Source of the DNA: Thermoplasmata archaeon | Lineage (GTDB): Archaea; Thermoplasmatota; Thermoplasmata; Lutacidiplasmatales; UBA184 | Direction: 5' to 3' | Assembly (NCBI GenBank): GCA_030040865.1 | Contig: JASHSX010000170.1 | Span: 1 to 17,705, forward strand | Length of the DNA: 17,705 nucleotides | Shown here: positions 6,287 through 12,505 of the stretch, in pieces | Numbering within the stretch: the first letter of the stretch is position 1 | Layout: every line of letters starts with the position of its first letter | The notes under the pieces: model-generated | Told to the model about the DNA's origin: nothing | Database searches by the model: none | Seen by the model: the letters and a program-made list of their open reading frames with translations, nothing else | Made by a program: the position numbers and the translations under genes

Positions 6287-6658
6287 ATGGCGCGCCCGAT
6301 CTACGTGCGGTTCGAGACCCCGAGCGACCTCGCCGACAAGGCCCTCCAGCTCGTCCAGGTGGCGAGCGAGACCGGCAAGGTGAGGGTCGGCACGAACGAG
6401 GTGACGAAGTCGAGCGAGCGCGCCGAGGCGAAGCTCGTCGTCATGGCCGAGGACGTCGACCCCGTGGAGATCCTCGTCCACATCCCGATGCTCTGCGAAG
6501 AGAAGCGGATCCCGTACATCTACGTCCCGAAGAAGCAGCGGCTCGGCCAGTCGGCCGGGCTCCTGAAGTCGGCCGCGAGCGTCGCCGTGGTCGAACCCGG
6601 CGAGGCGAAGAGCCTGCTCGAAGAGGTCGCCGCGGCGTTCCCGACCCTCAAGAAGTAG
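6287..6658 (+). CDS. rpl7ae: Ribosomal protein L7Ae
   Basis: Large-subunit protein that also serves as the K-turn-binding core of archaeal box C/D and H/ACA guide RNPs and of RNase P. At 123 aa it is full length. The RNA-binding signature is clear: VGTNEVTKSSERAEAKLVVMA (34-54), with the N-E-x-T-K residues (N37, E38, T40, K41), then the HIPMLCEEKRIPYIYV core and the LGQSAGL loop (86-92) that contacts the K-turn bulge. ATG 6287 has a GAGGA Shine-Dalgarno-like element 6 nt upstream. It heads a same-strand run with rps28e (27-nt gap) and rpl24e (18-nt gap), a gene order conserved in archaea. The leader hairpin at 6241-6270 may allow autoregulation. Confidence 0.97.
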   Translation: MARPIYVRFETPSDLADKALQLVQVASETGKVRVGTNEVTKSSERAEAKLVVMAEDVDPVEILVHIPMLCEEKRIPYIYVPKKQRLGQSAGLLKSAASVAVVEPGEAKSLLEEVAAAFPTLKK

Positions 6659-6685
6659 GCCGGTAGGGCGGCGTCCGAGCGATCG

Positions 6686-6898
6686 ATGGCGGAAGAGAAG
6701 GGGTCCCCGGCCGAGGTCGTCGAGCTCGTCGGCCGGACCGGGATGGCCGGCGAGGCGACGCAGGTGAAGGTCCGCGTGCTCGCGGGCCGCGACCGCGGCA
6801 AGATCATCACCCGCAACGTCGCGGGACCGATCCGCCTCGGGGACGTCCTGATCCTCCGCGAGACCGCGCGCGAGGCGCGCAAGCTGTCGGTCCGGTAG
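6686..6898 (+). CDS. rps28e: Ribosomal protein S28e
   Basis: Small-subunit OB-fold protein found in archaea and eukaryotes, acting near the mRNA exit channel. The 70-aa product is of normal length. It shows the family core VVELVGRTGMAGEATQVKVRVL (read in two parts, 11-22 and 23-32), the GRDRGKIITRNVAGPIRLGD segment (34-53) and the characteristic end LILRETAREARKL. The start is ATG 6686. It lies between rpl7ae and rpl24e, presumably as one transcript. No strong Shine-Dalgarno is seen. Confidence 0.96.
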   Translation: MAEEKGSPAEVVELVGRTGMAGEATQVKVRVLAGRDRGKIITRNVAGPIRLGDVLILRETAREARKLSVR

Positions 6899-6916
6899 GG
6901 CGGGGAACGGTCGCCG

Positions 6917-7348
6917 ATGGTCGTGAAACGTCAGTGCTCGTTCTGCGCGGCGGAGATCGAGCCCGGGACCGGGGCGATGTTCGTGAAGCGCGACGGGACC
7001 GTCTTCCACTTCTGCTCGTCATCGTGCCGCAAGCAGCAGCTCCATCTCCACCGGGTCGGCCACCGCTTCAAGTGGACCCGCGCCCACGCGCTGAAGCGGG
7101 CGGCCGACCACTCGAGCGCCCAGGCCCGGGCCGAGGCCGCGAAGTCGGCAGCGCCACCGGCGGCGCATCGCCGCACGCGCGCGACCCCCAAGGCCGCGGA
7201 GACCCCGGCCCCGCCTCCGGCCGTGGACGCCGCGGCACCGGCCGCGCCCGCCGAGAGCCCGCCCGGGTCCGCGGAACCGGCCCCGTCGCCCGCGAAGAAG
7301 CCCCGGGCCCGCAAGAAGAAGGCCGAACCTTCCGACGGGTCGAGCTGA
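6917..7348 (+). CDS. rpl24e: Ribosomal protein L24e with a long Ala/Pro/Lys tail
   Basis: Large-subunit zinc-ribbon protein. Residues 1-60 are a standard L24e: zinc ligands C7 and C10 (CSFC) and the CSSSC pair after FHF, then the basic HRVGHRFKWTRAHALK segment (about 47-61). Archaeal L24e usually ends near here, but this product continues for about 80 more residues of Ala/Pro/Glu-rich sequence closing with basic clusters (KKPRARKKK). The tail is in frame without interruption, so it is real or a recent stop-codon loss; its composition suggests a disordered, RNA-binding extension. In many archaea ndk follows directly; here the next gene is a GNAT protein with its own promoter. Confidence 0.93.
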   Translation: MVVKRQCSFCAAEIEPGTGAMFVKRDGTVFHFCSSSCRKQQLHLHRVGHRFKWTRAHALKRAADHSSAQARAEAAKSAAPPAAHRRTRATPKAAETPAPPPAVDAAAPAAPAESPPGSAEPAPSPAKKPRARKKKAEPSDGSS

Positions 7349-7376
7349 CGGAGCTTCGGGGTCCGGTTCCGGCCAC

Positions 7377-7384
7377 GGTTATCG
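7377..7384 (+). promoter_or_regulatory. TATA-like element of the GNAT gene
   Basis: GGTTATCG is centred about 26 nt before GTG 7407, as expected for a leaderless mRNA. The match is modest, but its position supports the GTG start and separates this gene from the ribosomal cluster. Confidence 0.4.
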
Positions 7385-7406
7385 GGCTCCCCACGATGCC
7401 GCCGCC

Positions 7407-8243
7407 GTGCGGCCGTGGACCGACGAGCAGGTGTGGACGGCCGTCCTCGGCTGGCGGTGGGTCCCGCCCGGTGCGTCCAAGATCACGACCGACGCCTTCG
7501 AGCTCGCCGTCACCCCCGGGTCGTACGCGCTCACGTTCGTCTACGGGTTCCGGGAGGACGATCCGGACCGGGTCGACCAACGCCTCGGCGAGGTCCGTTC
7601 CCGGATCGAGCGGGCCGGTGGCACTGGCGCCCGTTTCCAAGTGACCCCCGGTACCCGGCCCGCCGATCTGGCGGCCCGGCTCCCGCGGCACGGGTATCGG
7701 CTCCGCGACACCACCGACGTGCTCGCCTGGGAGCTCAAGGACGAGAACGACCGCGCCCGCCTTCCTCCGCCGGGCGAGGCACCCGGTGTCGTGGTCCGGG
7801 AAGCGGCCACCGACGCCGAGTTCGAGACGTTCATCGATCTCGCGCCGCCGATCTTCGGCGACCCTCGCGTGACGGGGGAGATCCGGGCGCGGTTCCGCGA
7901 GGAGATGCGAACGGGGCTGCGCGATCACGGCCACTCCGGGCGGTTCCTGGCGTTCCTCGGCCCGACCGCCGTCGGACGGGCCGGGCTCGCCGTGGAGGGG
8001 GCGGTCGCGCAGCTCTGGGGAACCGGCGTGCTCGAACCGTACCGCCGCCGGGGGATCTACCGCGCGCTCGTCCGGGCGCGCAGCGAGTCCGCGCTCGCCC
8101 AGGGCGCCGAGATCGCGATCGTCACCGCGCGGGTCGGTTCGTCGGGGCCGATCCTGAAGCGGCTGGGGTATCGGAGGGTGGGCGAGATCCAGATGTTCGA
8201 GGCCCGGTGGGACGTGCCACCGGCGGACGCCGGGGCGCCCTGA
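7407..8243 (+). CDS. GNAT-family N-acetyltransferase, probably two-domain
   Basis: A 278-aa protein. The C-terminal half (about 126-268) has GNAT features: VVVREAATDAEFETFIDL opening, a beta strand before the acetyl-CoA loop PYRRRGIYRALV (R213-G216, the R/Q-x-x-G-x-A/G type), and the late GSSGPILKRLGYRRVGEIQMFE segment with the GF/Y pattern seen in many GNATs. The N-terminal half (1-115), ending in LPRHGYRLRDTTDVLAWEL, looks like a degenerate second GNAT-like domain. The acceptor substrate is unknown. The start is GTG 7407, fixed by the TATA-like element. It ends 12 nt from the stop of the convergent kinase gene. The family call is good. Confidence 0.8.
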   Translation: MRPWTDEQVWTAVLGWRWVPPGASKITTDAFELAVTPGSYALTFVYGFREDDPDRVDQRLGEVRSRIERAGGTGARFQVTPGTRPADLAARLPRHGYRLRDTTDVLAWELKDENDRARLPPPGEAPGVVVREAATDAEFETFIDLAPPIFGDPRVTGEIRARFREEMRTGLRDHGHSGRFLAFLGPTAVGRAGLAVEGAVAQLWGTGVLEPYRRRGIYRALVRARSESALAQGAEIAIVTARVGSSGPILKRLGYRRVGEIQMFEARWDVPPADAGAP

Positions 8244-8255
8244 CCCCGGCCAACC

Positions 8256-8819
8256 TCACCGCCGACGGCCCCGTGCCCGGGGCGCGGGGGCGTCGCAGTA
8301 GGCGACGATGCGACGCACGTTCGCCTCCGGCGTCCGGCTCCCGTCCAGCGTCAGGACCGGCTCCGTCCACGGAAGGTACTCGCGGGCGACCACCTCCGGC
8401 CACGATACCGCCGGCAGCGGCGGGGTCGCCGATCCCCGACGCTCGATCCGGCGGCGGTGCTCGGCGCGGTCCGCCAGGACGATCTCCACGACTCGTCGCG
8501 GGACGCCGGCCGCCGACGCGAGATCGCGCCACATCCGACGGGCCTCCTCGACGCCGTTCACCGCGTCGATCACGATATCCCGGCCCAGCGCGAGGTGGTC
8601 GCGCGCCAGGTCGCGGGCGACGACGTAGGCCGCGAGCCCGGTCTCGAAGGAGCGGGAGAAGCCGGCCGCGAGGAGCGCCGCCTCGACGACGTCCACGCGG
8701 AGCCAGACCGCCGCCCTCCGCCGCGCGAGCCGTCGGGCGATGGTGGACTTGCCGACGCCGGGCAGGCCGGCGAGGACGATCAGCGTCGGGGCACGTCGGG
8801 TGGCGGGACGTCGCGGCAT
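8256..8819 (-). CDS. P-loop kinase-like protein (AAA_33 / zeta-toxin-like)
   Basis: A 187-aa single-domain P-loop NTPase resembling small-molecule or polynucleotide kinases that transfer phosphate from ATP. The Walker A is GLPGVGKS (18-25) after a hydrophobic strand (TLIVLA). A candidate catalytic Asp lies in RVDVVE (D43), and a second strand ends in IVIDAVN (D85), a Walker B-like position. EIVLADRAEHRRRIERRG (112-129) resembles the lid region with Arg residues. The substrate cannot be inferred. ATG 8819 is preferred over further upstream starts because it directly precedes the domain and a TATA-like element (8851-8858) sits about 35 nt upstream. It diverges from the split nuclease genes and converges on the GNAT gene. 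Confidence 0.8.
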   Translation of the reverse strand: MPRRPATRRAPTLIVLAGLPGVGKSTIARRLARRRAAVWLRVDVVEAALLAAGFSRSFETGLAAYVVARDLARDHLALGRDIVIDAVNGVEEARRMWRDLASAAGVPRRVVEIVLADRAEHRRRIERRGSATPPLPAVSWPEVVAREYLPWTEPVLTLDGSRTPEANVRRIVAYCDAPAPRARGRRR

Positions 8820-8850
8820 GCAGCGGTGCTCCCGACGCAGCGGGAGCGCG

Positions 8851-8858
8851 GATAAGAG
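8851..8858 (-). promoter_or_regulatory. TATA box of the P-loop kinase gene
   Basis: Minus-strand CTCTTATC, an AT-rich island about 35 nt before ATG 8819, predicts a leader of about 9 nt. Confidence 0.5.
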
Positions 8859-8910
8859 GTCGGGCGGCCGGGCGAGCGCGCACCGTTCGTGCCGGTGCGA
8901 CTGGAGCGGC

Positions 8911-8920
8911 ATCGGTAAGC
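8911..8920 (+). promoter_or_regulatory. TATA-like element of the split nuclease genes
   Basis: ATCGGTAAGC is centred about 26 nt before GTG 8943, placed for a leaderless mRNA. It is weak and scored on position. Confidence 0.35.
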
Positions 8921-8942
8921 GTTCCGGCGGACCGGGAGTCCC

Positions 8943-9203
8943 GTGGCCCCTGAAAGGTGGGTCTCCGCCACCGACCTCGCGGAGTACGCCTACTGTCCCC
9001 GGGCGTACTACTACCGCGACCACCCGCCGCCCGGCGGCCCGACCGCGGACGGCCGGCGACGGGCGCGGGCCGGCGTGCGGTACCACGCCCGCGAGCTCGG
9101 GCGCGAACGCCGGCGCGCCGAGCACGGCGGGGGGTACGTGGCCGTCCTGGTGGTCGGGATCCTGCTCGCGTTGGGAGGTCTCGCATGGCTCCTCTACCGG
9201 TGA
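8943..9203 (+). CDS. Membrane protein with the Cas4-like N-terminal Cys motif (first half of split nuclease)
   Basis: An 86-aa protein starting at GTG 8943. It opens with WVSATDLAEYAYCPRAYYYR (6-25), which matches the N-terminal segment of Cas4/RecB-like PD-(D/E)XK nucleases, including the single Cys (C18) that is normally the first ligand of their 4Fe-4S cluster. An Arg-rich stretch with a conserved-type His (GVRYHARELGRERRR, H48) follows. Residues 65-85 form one clear transmembrane helix, after which the protein ends. The catalytic Asp, Glu/Lys and the other three Cys are missing here but present in the next, overlapping ORF. The two therefore look like halves of one nuclease, cut in the loop between two membrane helices. 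A natural split and a frameshift are both possible. Confidence 0.7.
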   Translation: MAPERWVSATDLAEYAYCPRAYYYRDHPPPGGPTADGRRRARAGVRYHARELGRERRRAEHGGGYVAVLVVGILLALGGLAWLLYR

Positions 9204-9706
9204 CCCCGGAACTCCTCGCCGTCGCGCTCGTCCTCGGGGGGATCCTTCTGGCGGCCGTCGCGCTCAAGCTCCTCGGGGACCGCCGTCGCGACGCGCGCGC
9301 CGGAGCGCTCGTCGCGATCGACGCCGGAGCGCCGATGACCCTGCGCTCCGAACGGTACCGCATCTCGGGCCGGCCGGACGCGGTGCGTCGGCTCGCCGAC
9401 GGTCGGCTCGTGCCGATCGAGCGGAAGAGCCGCACGACGCCTCCGCGCGGTCCGCCCCCCTCGCACCTCGTCCAGGTCTGGGCGTACTGCCTCCTCCTCG
9501 AGGAGGCGACGGGCGCGGCGCCGCCGTACGGGCTGCTCCGGTACTCGGACGACACGGAACTCCGGGTCCGGTGGGACGCCCCGGCGCGCTCCGAGCTCCT
9601 CCGCCTGCGGGCCGAGATGGAGCTCCCGTACGACGGCCGCGCGACCCCCTCGCCCGCGAAGTGCGCGCGGTGCCGCTGGGTCGTCGGCTGCGACGCCCGG
9701 GCCTAG
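9185..9706 (+). CDS. Membrane-anchored PD-(D/E)XK nuclease core, Cas4-like (second half)
   Basis: A 173-aa protein. Residues 8-30 are a transmembrane helix. The core follows: GRPDAV (D65), PIERKS (E79 and K81, the E-x-K), and QVWAYCLLLEE (Q97-E107), the RecB-type motif. The C-terminus carries CARCRWVVGC (C160, C163, C169), the last three of the four 4Fe-4S ligands typical of Cas4; the first is C18 of the upstream protein. ATG 9185 has a GGGAGGT Shine-Dalgarno (9173-9179) 5 nt upstream and overlaps the previous gene by 19 nt; GTG 9200, overlapping its TGA by 4 nt, is an alternative start. It ends tail to tail with the methyltransferase gene, sharing CTAG. No cas genes or CRISPR array are nearby, so a general DNA-repair role is as likely as a CRISPR one. 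Confidence 0.78.
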   Translation: MAPLPVTPELLAVALVLGGILLAAVALKLLGDRRRDARAGALVAIDAGAPMTLRSERYRISGRPDAVRRLADGRLVPIERKSRTTPPRGPPPSHLVQVWAYCLLLEEATGAAPPYGLLRYSDDTELRVRWDAPARSELLRLRAEMELPYDGRATPSPAKCARCRWVVGCDARA

Positions 9707-10488
9707 CGGGCCCGACGGCGCGCCCAGAAGATCTCGGTCGTGTACGGGAGCTTCACGACGGCGCGTCCGCGCGTCCCGGGCTCCGTGCGCAGGATCCTCC
9801 GCACCTCCGCGGCCACGCGCCGTTGCTCGGCGCGGGGCAGCACCGAGATCACGCTGACCGACAGCACGCGGTCGACGACCGCGGCGGGGGAGGTCCGATG
9901 GACGTGGCGGACCTGGGCGCGGTGGAGCGGACCGAACGGGGAGCCCGGCGCCCGGAACGCGGCCCGCCAGCGGCGGTCCCGACCCGAAGGGGTGTCGTCG
10001 CGGTACCGGTCGATGAGCTCGGTGATCCGTCGGGAGAACGGCGCCGTGTGCTGCCGCGTGTTCCAGACGAGACCGAGCCCACCGCCCGGTCGGAGGACGC
10101 GCGCGATCTCGGCGAGGGCCGGGCGCGGACGGAACCAGTGGAACGCCTGCGCGCAGACGACCGCGTCGGCGAATCCGCGGGGCAGCGGGATCGCCTCGGC
10201 CGTGCCGTCCAGCACCGGCACGTCGGGGACGACGTCGCGGAAGACGCGTCGCATCCCGGGGGTCGGTTCGATCGCGATGCGGGCGGCGCCCCACGGCGCG
10301 ATCGCCCGGGTGAACTTCCCGGTCCCGCTGCCGAGCTCGACGACGATCGTCCCGGGGCCGACCCGGAGCGCCCGCCCGAGCCGTCGGACCGCCGCGGCCG
10401 GGTAGTCGGGCCGGGAGCGTTCGTAGCGGTCCGCCGCGGCGTGGAACCCCCAGACGCGCGGATGGGTCCGGGGATCTCGCCGCACCAC
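9703..10488 (-). CDS. Class I SAM-dependent methyltransferase
   Basis: A 261-aa soluble protein of the Methyltransf_11 / UbiE-like type, transferring a methyl group from S-adenosylmethionine to an unidentified acceptor. From GTG 10488, motif I is VVELGSGTG (49-57), the acidic ribose-binding residue is E74 in IAIEP, the adenine-contact segment is DGTAEAIPL (94-102), and AQAFHWF and LRPGGGLGLVWN follow in the expected order. The opening VWGFHAAADRYERSRPDYP is typical of the family. The frame runs up to a TTG at 10542, but this lies in the AT-rich promoter island, so GTG 10488 (or 10485) is more likely. Its stop shares the palindrome CTAG (9703-9706) with the convergent nuclease gene. Confidence 0.82.
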   Translation of the reverse strand: MVRRDPRTHPRVWGFHAAADRYERSRPDYPAAAVRRLGRALRVGPGTIVVELGSGTGKFTRAIAPWGAARIAIEPTPGMRRVFRDVVPDVPVLDGTAEAIPLPRGFADAVVCAQAFHWFRPRPALAEIARVLRPGGGLGLVWNTRQHTAPFSRRITELIDRYRDDTPSGRDRRWRAAFRAPGSPFGPLHRAQVRHVHRTSPAAVVDRVLSVSVISVLPRAEQRRVAAEVRRILRTEPGTRGRAVVKLPYTTEIFWARRRAR

Positions 10489-10540
10489 GGGTCGCGCTCC
10501 GTCCGGGGGTCGGCCCCCTCCCGGCCCCGCGCGGGAACCC

Positions 10541-10549
10541 AAAACCTTA
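10541..10549. promoter_or_regulatory. AT-rich promoter island between the methyltransferase gene and ndk
   Basis: AAAACCTTA is the only AT-rich block in the divergent spacer. On the plus strand it lies about 30 nt before ndk ATG 10575 (leader of a few nt). On the minus strand it would place transcription near 10518, upstream of methyltransferase GTG 10488. It may serve both. Confidence 0.4.
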
Positions 10550-10574
10550 CCCCCCGCGTCGGCTCCGCGCGGCC

Positions 10575-11033
10575 ATGCCCGAGGGGAACAGCGAGCGGAC
10601 CCTGGTGGTCATCAAGCCGGACGGGGTGCGTCGCGGCCTGGTCGGGGAGATCATCGGTCGGCTCGAGCGCAAGGGCTTGAAGATCCTCGCGGCGAAGACG
10701 CTCCGCGTCGCGCCGGAGCTCGCGCAGCTCCACTACGCCGAGCACCAGGGAAAACCGTTCTACCCGTCGCTCATGCAGCACATCACCTCCGGCCCGATCG
10801 TCGCGCTCGCGGTCGAGGGCCGCTCGGCGATCTCCGTCGTCCGGTTGCTCCTGGGCGCGACGAACCCGCAGGTCGCGGCTCCCGGGACGATCCGCGGGGA
10901 CCTCGCCCTCGGGCTCACGCCGAACCTCGTCCACGCGTCGGACTCCCCGGAGTCGGCGGCCCGCGAGCTCCCGCTCTACTTCGAGCCAGCGGAGTACCTC
11001 GCGTACTCGCGCGTCGGAGAGGAGTTCTTCTAG
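10575..11033 (+). CDS. ndk: Nucleoside diphosphate kinase
   Basis: Cytosolic enzyme moving the gamma-phosphate between nucleoside triphosphates and diphosphates through a phospho-histidine. At 152 aa it is full length. It opens with TLVVIKPDGVRRGLVGEII (9-27) and contains GATNPQVAAPGTIRGDLAL (94-112). The active-site His is H120 in NLVHASDSPESA; the usual NxxHGSD has Ala for Gly, a mild change seen in other archaeal enzymes. ATG 10575 follows a TATA-like island by about 30 nt. In many archaea ndk follows rpl24e directly; here it is 3.2 kb away. It is followed after 7 nt by the Sua5 gene. Confidence 0.97.
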   Translation: MPEGNSERTLVVIKPDGVRRGLVGEIIGRLERKGLKILAAKTLRVAPELAQLHYAEHQGKPFYPSLMQHITSGPIVALAVEGRSAISVVRLLLGATNPQVAAPGTIRGDLALGLTPNLVHASDSPESAARELPLYFEPAEYLAYSRVGEEFF

Positions 11034-11040
11034 GGGGCCG

Positions 11041-11604
11041 ATGGCGGCGACGGTCGCCGACGCCGTCCGGGCGCTCGCGGCCGGCCGCCTCGTCGTCTAC
11101 CCGACCGACACCCTCTGGGGCCTCGCGGCCCGGGCGACCGATCCTCGGGCGGTGGAACGGCTGGTCGCGGTGAAGGGACGGGACCCGCGCCAGCCGGTGA
11201 GCGTGGCCGTGAGCAGCGTCGAGGAGATCGAGCCGATTGCCGAGGTGGGACCCGCCGCCCGCGCGTTCGTGCGCACCCACCTCCCCGGGCCGTACACCGT
11301 GCTCGTCCGCCCGTCGTCCCGGGTCCGCCGCGCGTTCGCCGCGCCGATCGCCGCGGGGGACACGATCGGCGTCCGGGTCCCGGACCATCCGGTCGCCCGG
11401 GAGCTCGCCCGACGCGTGGGGCCGATCACCGCCACCTCCGCGAACCGCCACGGGAGCCCGCCGAGCCGATCGGCCGGGGCGGCGCGCCGCGTCTTCGGGA
11501 GCGACGTGGCCGTGTACCTGGCGACCCGTCCCGCGCCCTCGGGACGTCCGTCCGAGCTCATCGACCTGACCGGTCCCATGCCCCGACGCGTGCGGAGGTC
11601 GTGA
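11041..11604 (+). CDS. sua5: Threonylcarbamoyl-AMP synthase (Sua5/YrdC domain)
   Basis: Makes threonylcarbamoyl-AMP from threonine, bicarbonate and ATP, the first step in t6A37 modification of ANN-decoding tRNAs; the Kae1 complex completes the transfer. At 187 aa it contains only the YrdC domain, without the C-terminal Sua5 domain. Visible motifs are VVYPTDTLWGLAARA (18-32), VKGRDPRQPVSV (44-55, with the binding K45 and R47), LPGPYTVLV (81-89), GVRVPDHPVA (110-119) and TATSANRHG (130-138). ATG 11041 lies 7 nt after ndk, and a GTG for map follows its stop by 4 nt, so ndk, this gene and map probably share one transcript. Family call is firm; the exact subtype name (TsaC or Sua5) is conventional. 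Confidence 0.93.
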   Translation: MAATVADAVRALAAGRLVVYPTDTLWGLAARATDPRAVERLVAVKGRDPRQPVSVAVSSVEEIEPIAEVGPAARAFVRTHLPGPYTVLVRPSSRVRRAFAAPIAAGDTIGVRVPDHPVARELARRVGPITATSANRHGSPPSRSAGAARRVFGSDVAVYLATRPAPSGRPSELIDLTGPMPRRVRRS

Positions 11605-11608
11605 GCCG

Positions 11609-12505
11609 GTGTCGCCGTACCCGGACGACCTCGACCGCTGGCGGGAGGCGGCCCGCATCGCGTCGCGGGCCCGGGAGTACGGCCTCACGCTCGTCGTGCC
11701 CGGGGCGCGGCGGCGTGACGTGGCCGACGCGATCGAACGGTTCGTCCGCTCGGAGGGCGCGGAGCCCGCGTTCCCCACGAACCTCTCCCGGAACGACGAG
11801 GCGGCCCACTATTCACCGGCGCCCGACGACGCCGCCGAGTTCGTCGCGGGCGACCTCGTGAAGGTCGACGTCGGCGCCCACCTGGACGGAGCGATCGCCG
11901 ACACGGCCGACACGGTCGAGGTCGGCGGGACCCGTCGCTACGAGAACCTCGTCCGCGCCGCGCGCGAAGCTGTGCGCGACGGAATCGCCGAGGTCCGCGC
12001 CGGCGCGTCGGTCGACGCCGTCGGTCGGGCGGTCGCCCGCGCGATCCGGGCGCGCGGCTTCAAGCCGATCGTCGACCTCTCAGGCCACTCGATCGAGCGG
12101 TACCTCCTCCACGCCGGGAAGTCGGTGCCGAACGTCCCGGGCGCCTCCGACGCCCGGTTCGTGGAGGGCGAGATCGTCGCCATCGAGCCGTTCGCGACGA
12201 ACGGCGTCGGCCACATCGGCAACGGGCCGTTCGGCCACATCCAGCGGTTCCGCGCCGACCCCGGGGCGTCGGACCCGGCGCTCGCTGCGCTCTTCGCCCG
12301 CTTCCGGACGCTCCCGTTCTCGGCCCGCTGGGTCACCGGGGAGGAGGAGCGCGCGGCGCTCAAGCGAGGCCGTCGGTTCCTGCAGACGTACCCCGTGTTC
12401 GTGGAACAGGGGCACGGCTGGGTCGCCCAGGCCGAGCACACCGTGCTCGTGCGGGACGACCGGGCCGAGGTCCTGACCGCCAGCGCGACCTCGCCGATCC
12501 CCTAG
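11609..12505 (+). CDS. map: Methionine aminopeptidase, type II
   Basis: Cytosolic metallopeptidase removing the initiator methionine from nascent proteins. The 298-aa length and the helical insert mark it as the archaeal/eukaryotic type II. All five metal ligands are present: D87 in VKVDVGAH, D98 in AIADTAD, H160 in LSGHSIERYLLH, E193 in VAIEPFAT and E276 in QAEHTVLV; the substrate-binding His is H67 in AAHYSP. GTG 11609 is the start: a GGAGGT Shine-Dalgarno (11594-11599) lies within the end of the upstream gene, 9 nt before it, and translation is probably coupled. Its TAG shares CTAG (12502-12505) with the stop of the convergent MetE-like gene. Confidence 0.96.
   Translation: MSPYPDDLDRWREAARIASRAREYGLTLVVPGARRRDVADAIERFVRSEGAEPAFPTNLSRNDEAAHYSPAPDDAAEFVAGDLVKVDVGAHLDGAIADTADTVEVGGTRRYENLVRAAREAVRDGIAEVRAGASVDAVGRAVARAIRARGFKPIVDLSGHSIERYLLHAGKSVPNVPGASDARFVEGEIVAIEPFATNGVGHIGNGPFGHIQRFRADPGASDPALAALFARFRTLPFSARWVTGEEERAALKRGRRFLQTYPVFVEQGHGWVAQAEHTVLVRDDRAEVLTASATSPIP

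Noticed and set aside
7625..7660. Possible third ORB-like box (CGTTTCCAAGTG)
   Set aside because: Only half of the dyad is present and there is no G-string on the correct side; it encodes GNAT residues.
8943..9706. A CRISPR-Cas system around the Cas4-like protein
   Set aside because: No direct-repeat array and no other cas gene is present within the window; Cas4-like nucleases also occur outside CRISPR loci.
10489..10542. TTG start at 10542 for the methyltransferase
   Set aside because: The added 18 residues are Gly/Arg/Pro-rich, and the codon lies inside the AT-rich promoter island; GTG 10488 fits better.
8740..10680. 646-aa plus-strand ORF
   Set aside because: Arg/Pro/Gly-rich product crossing several genes on both strands, including the nuclease halves, the methyltransferase and the ndk start; it is a shadow frame.
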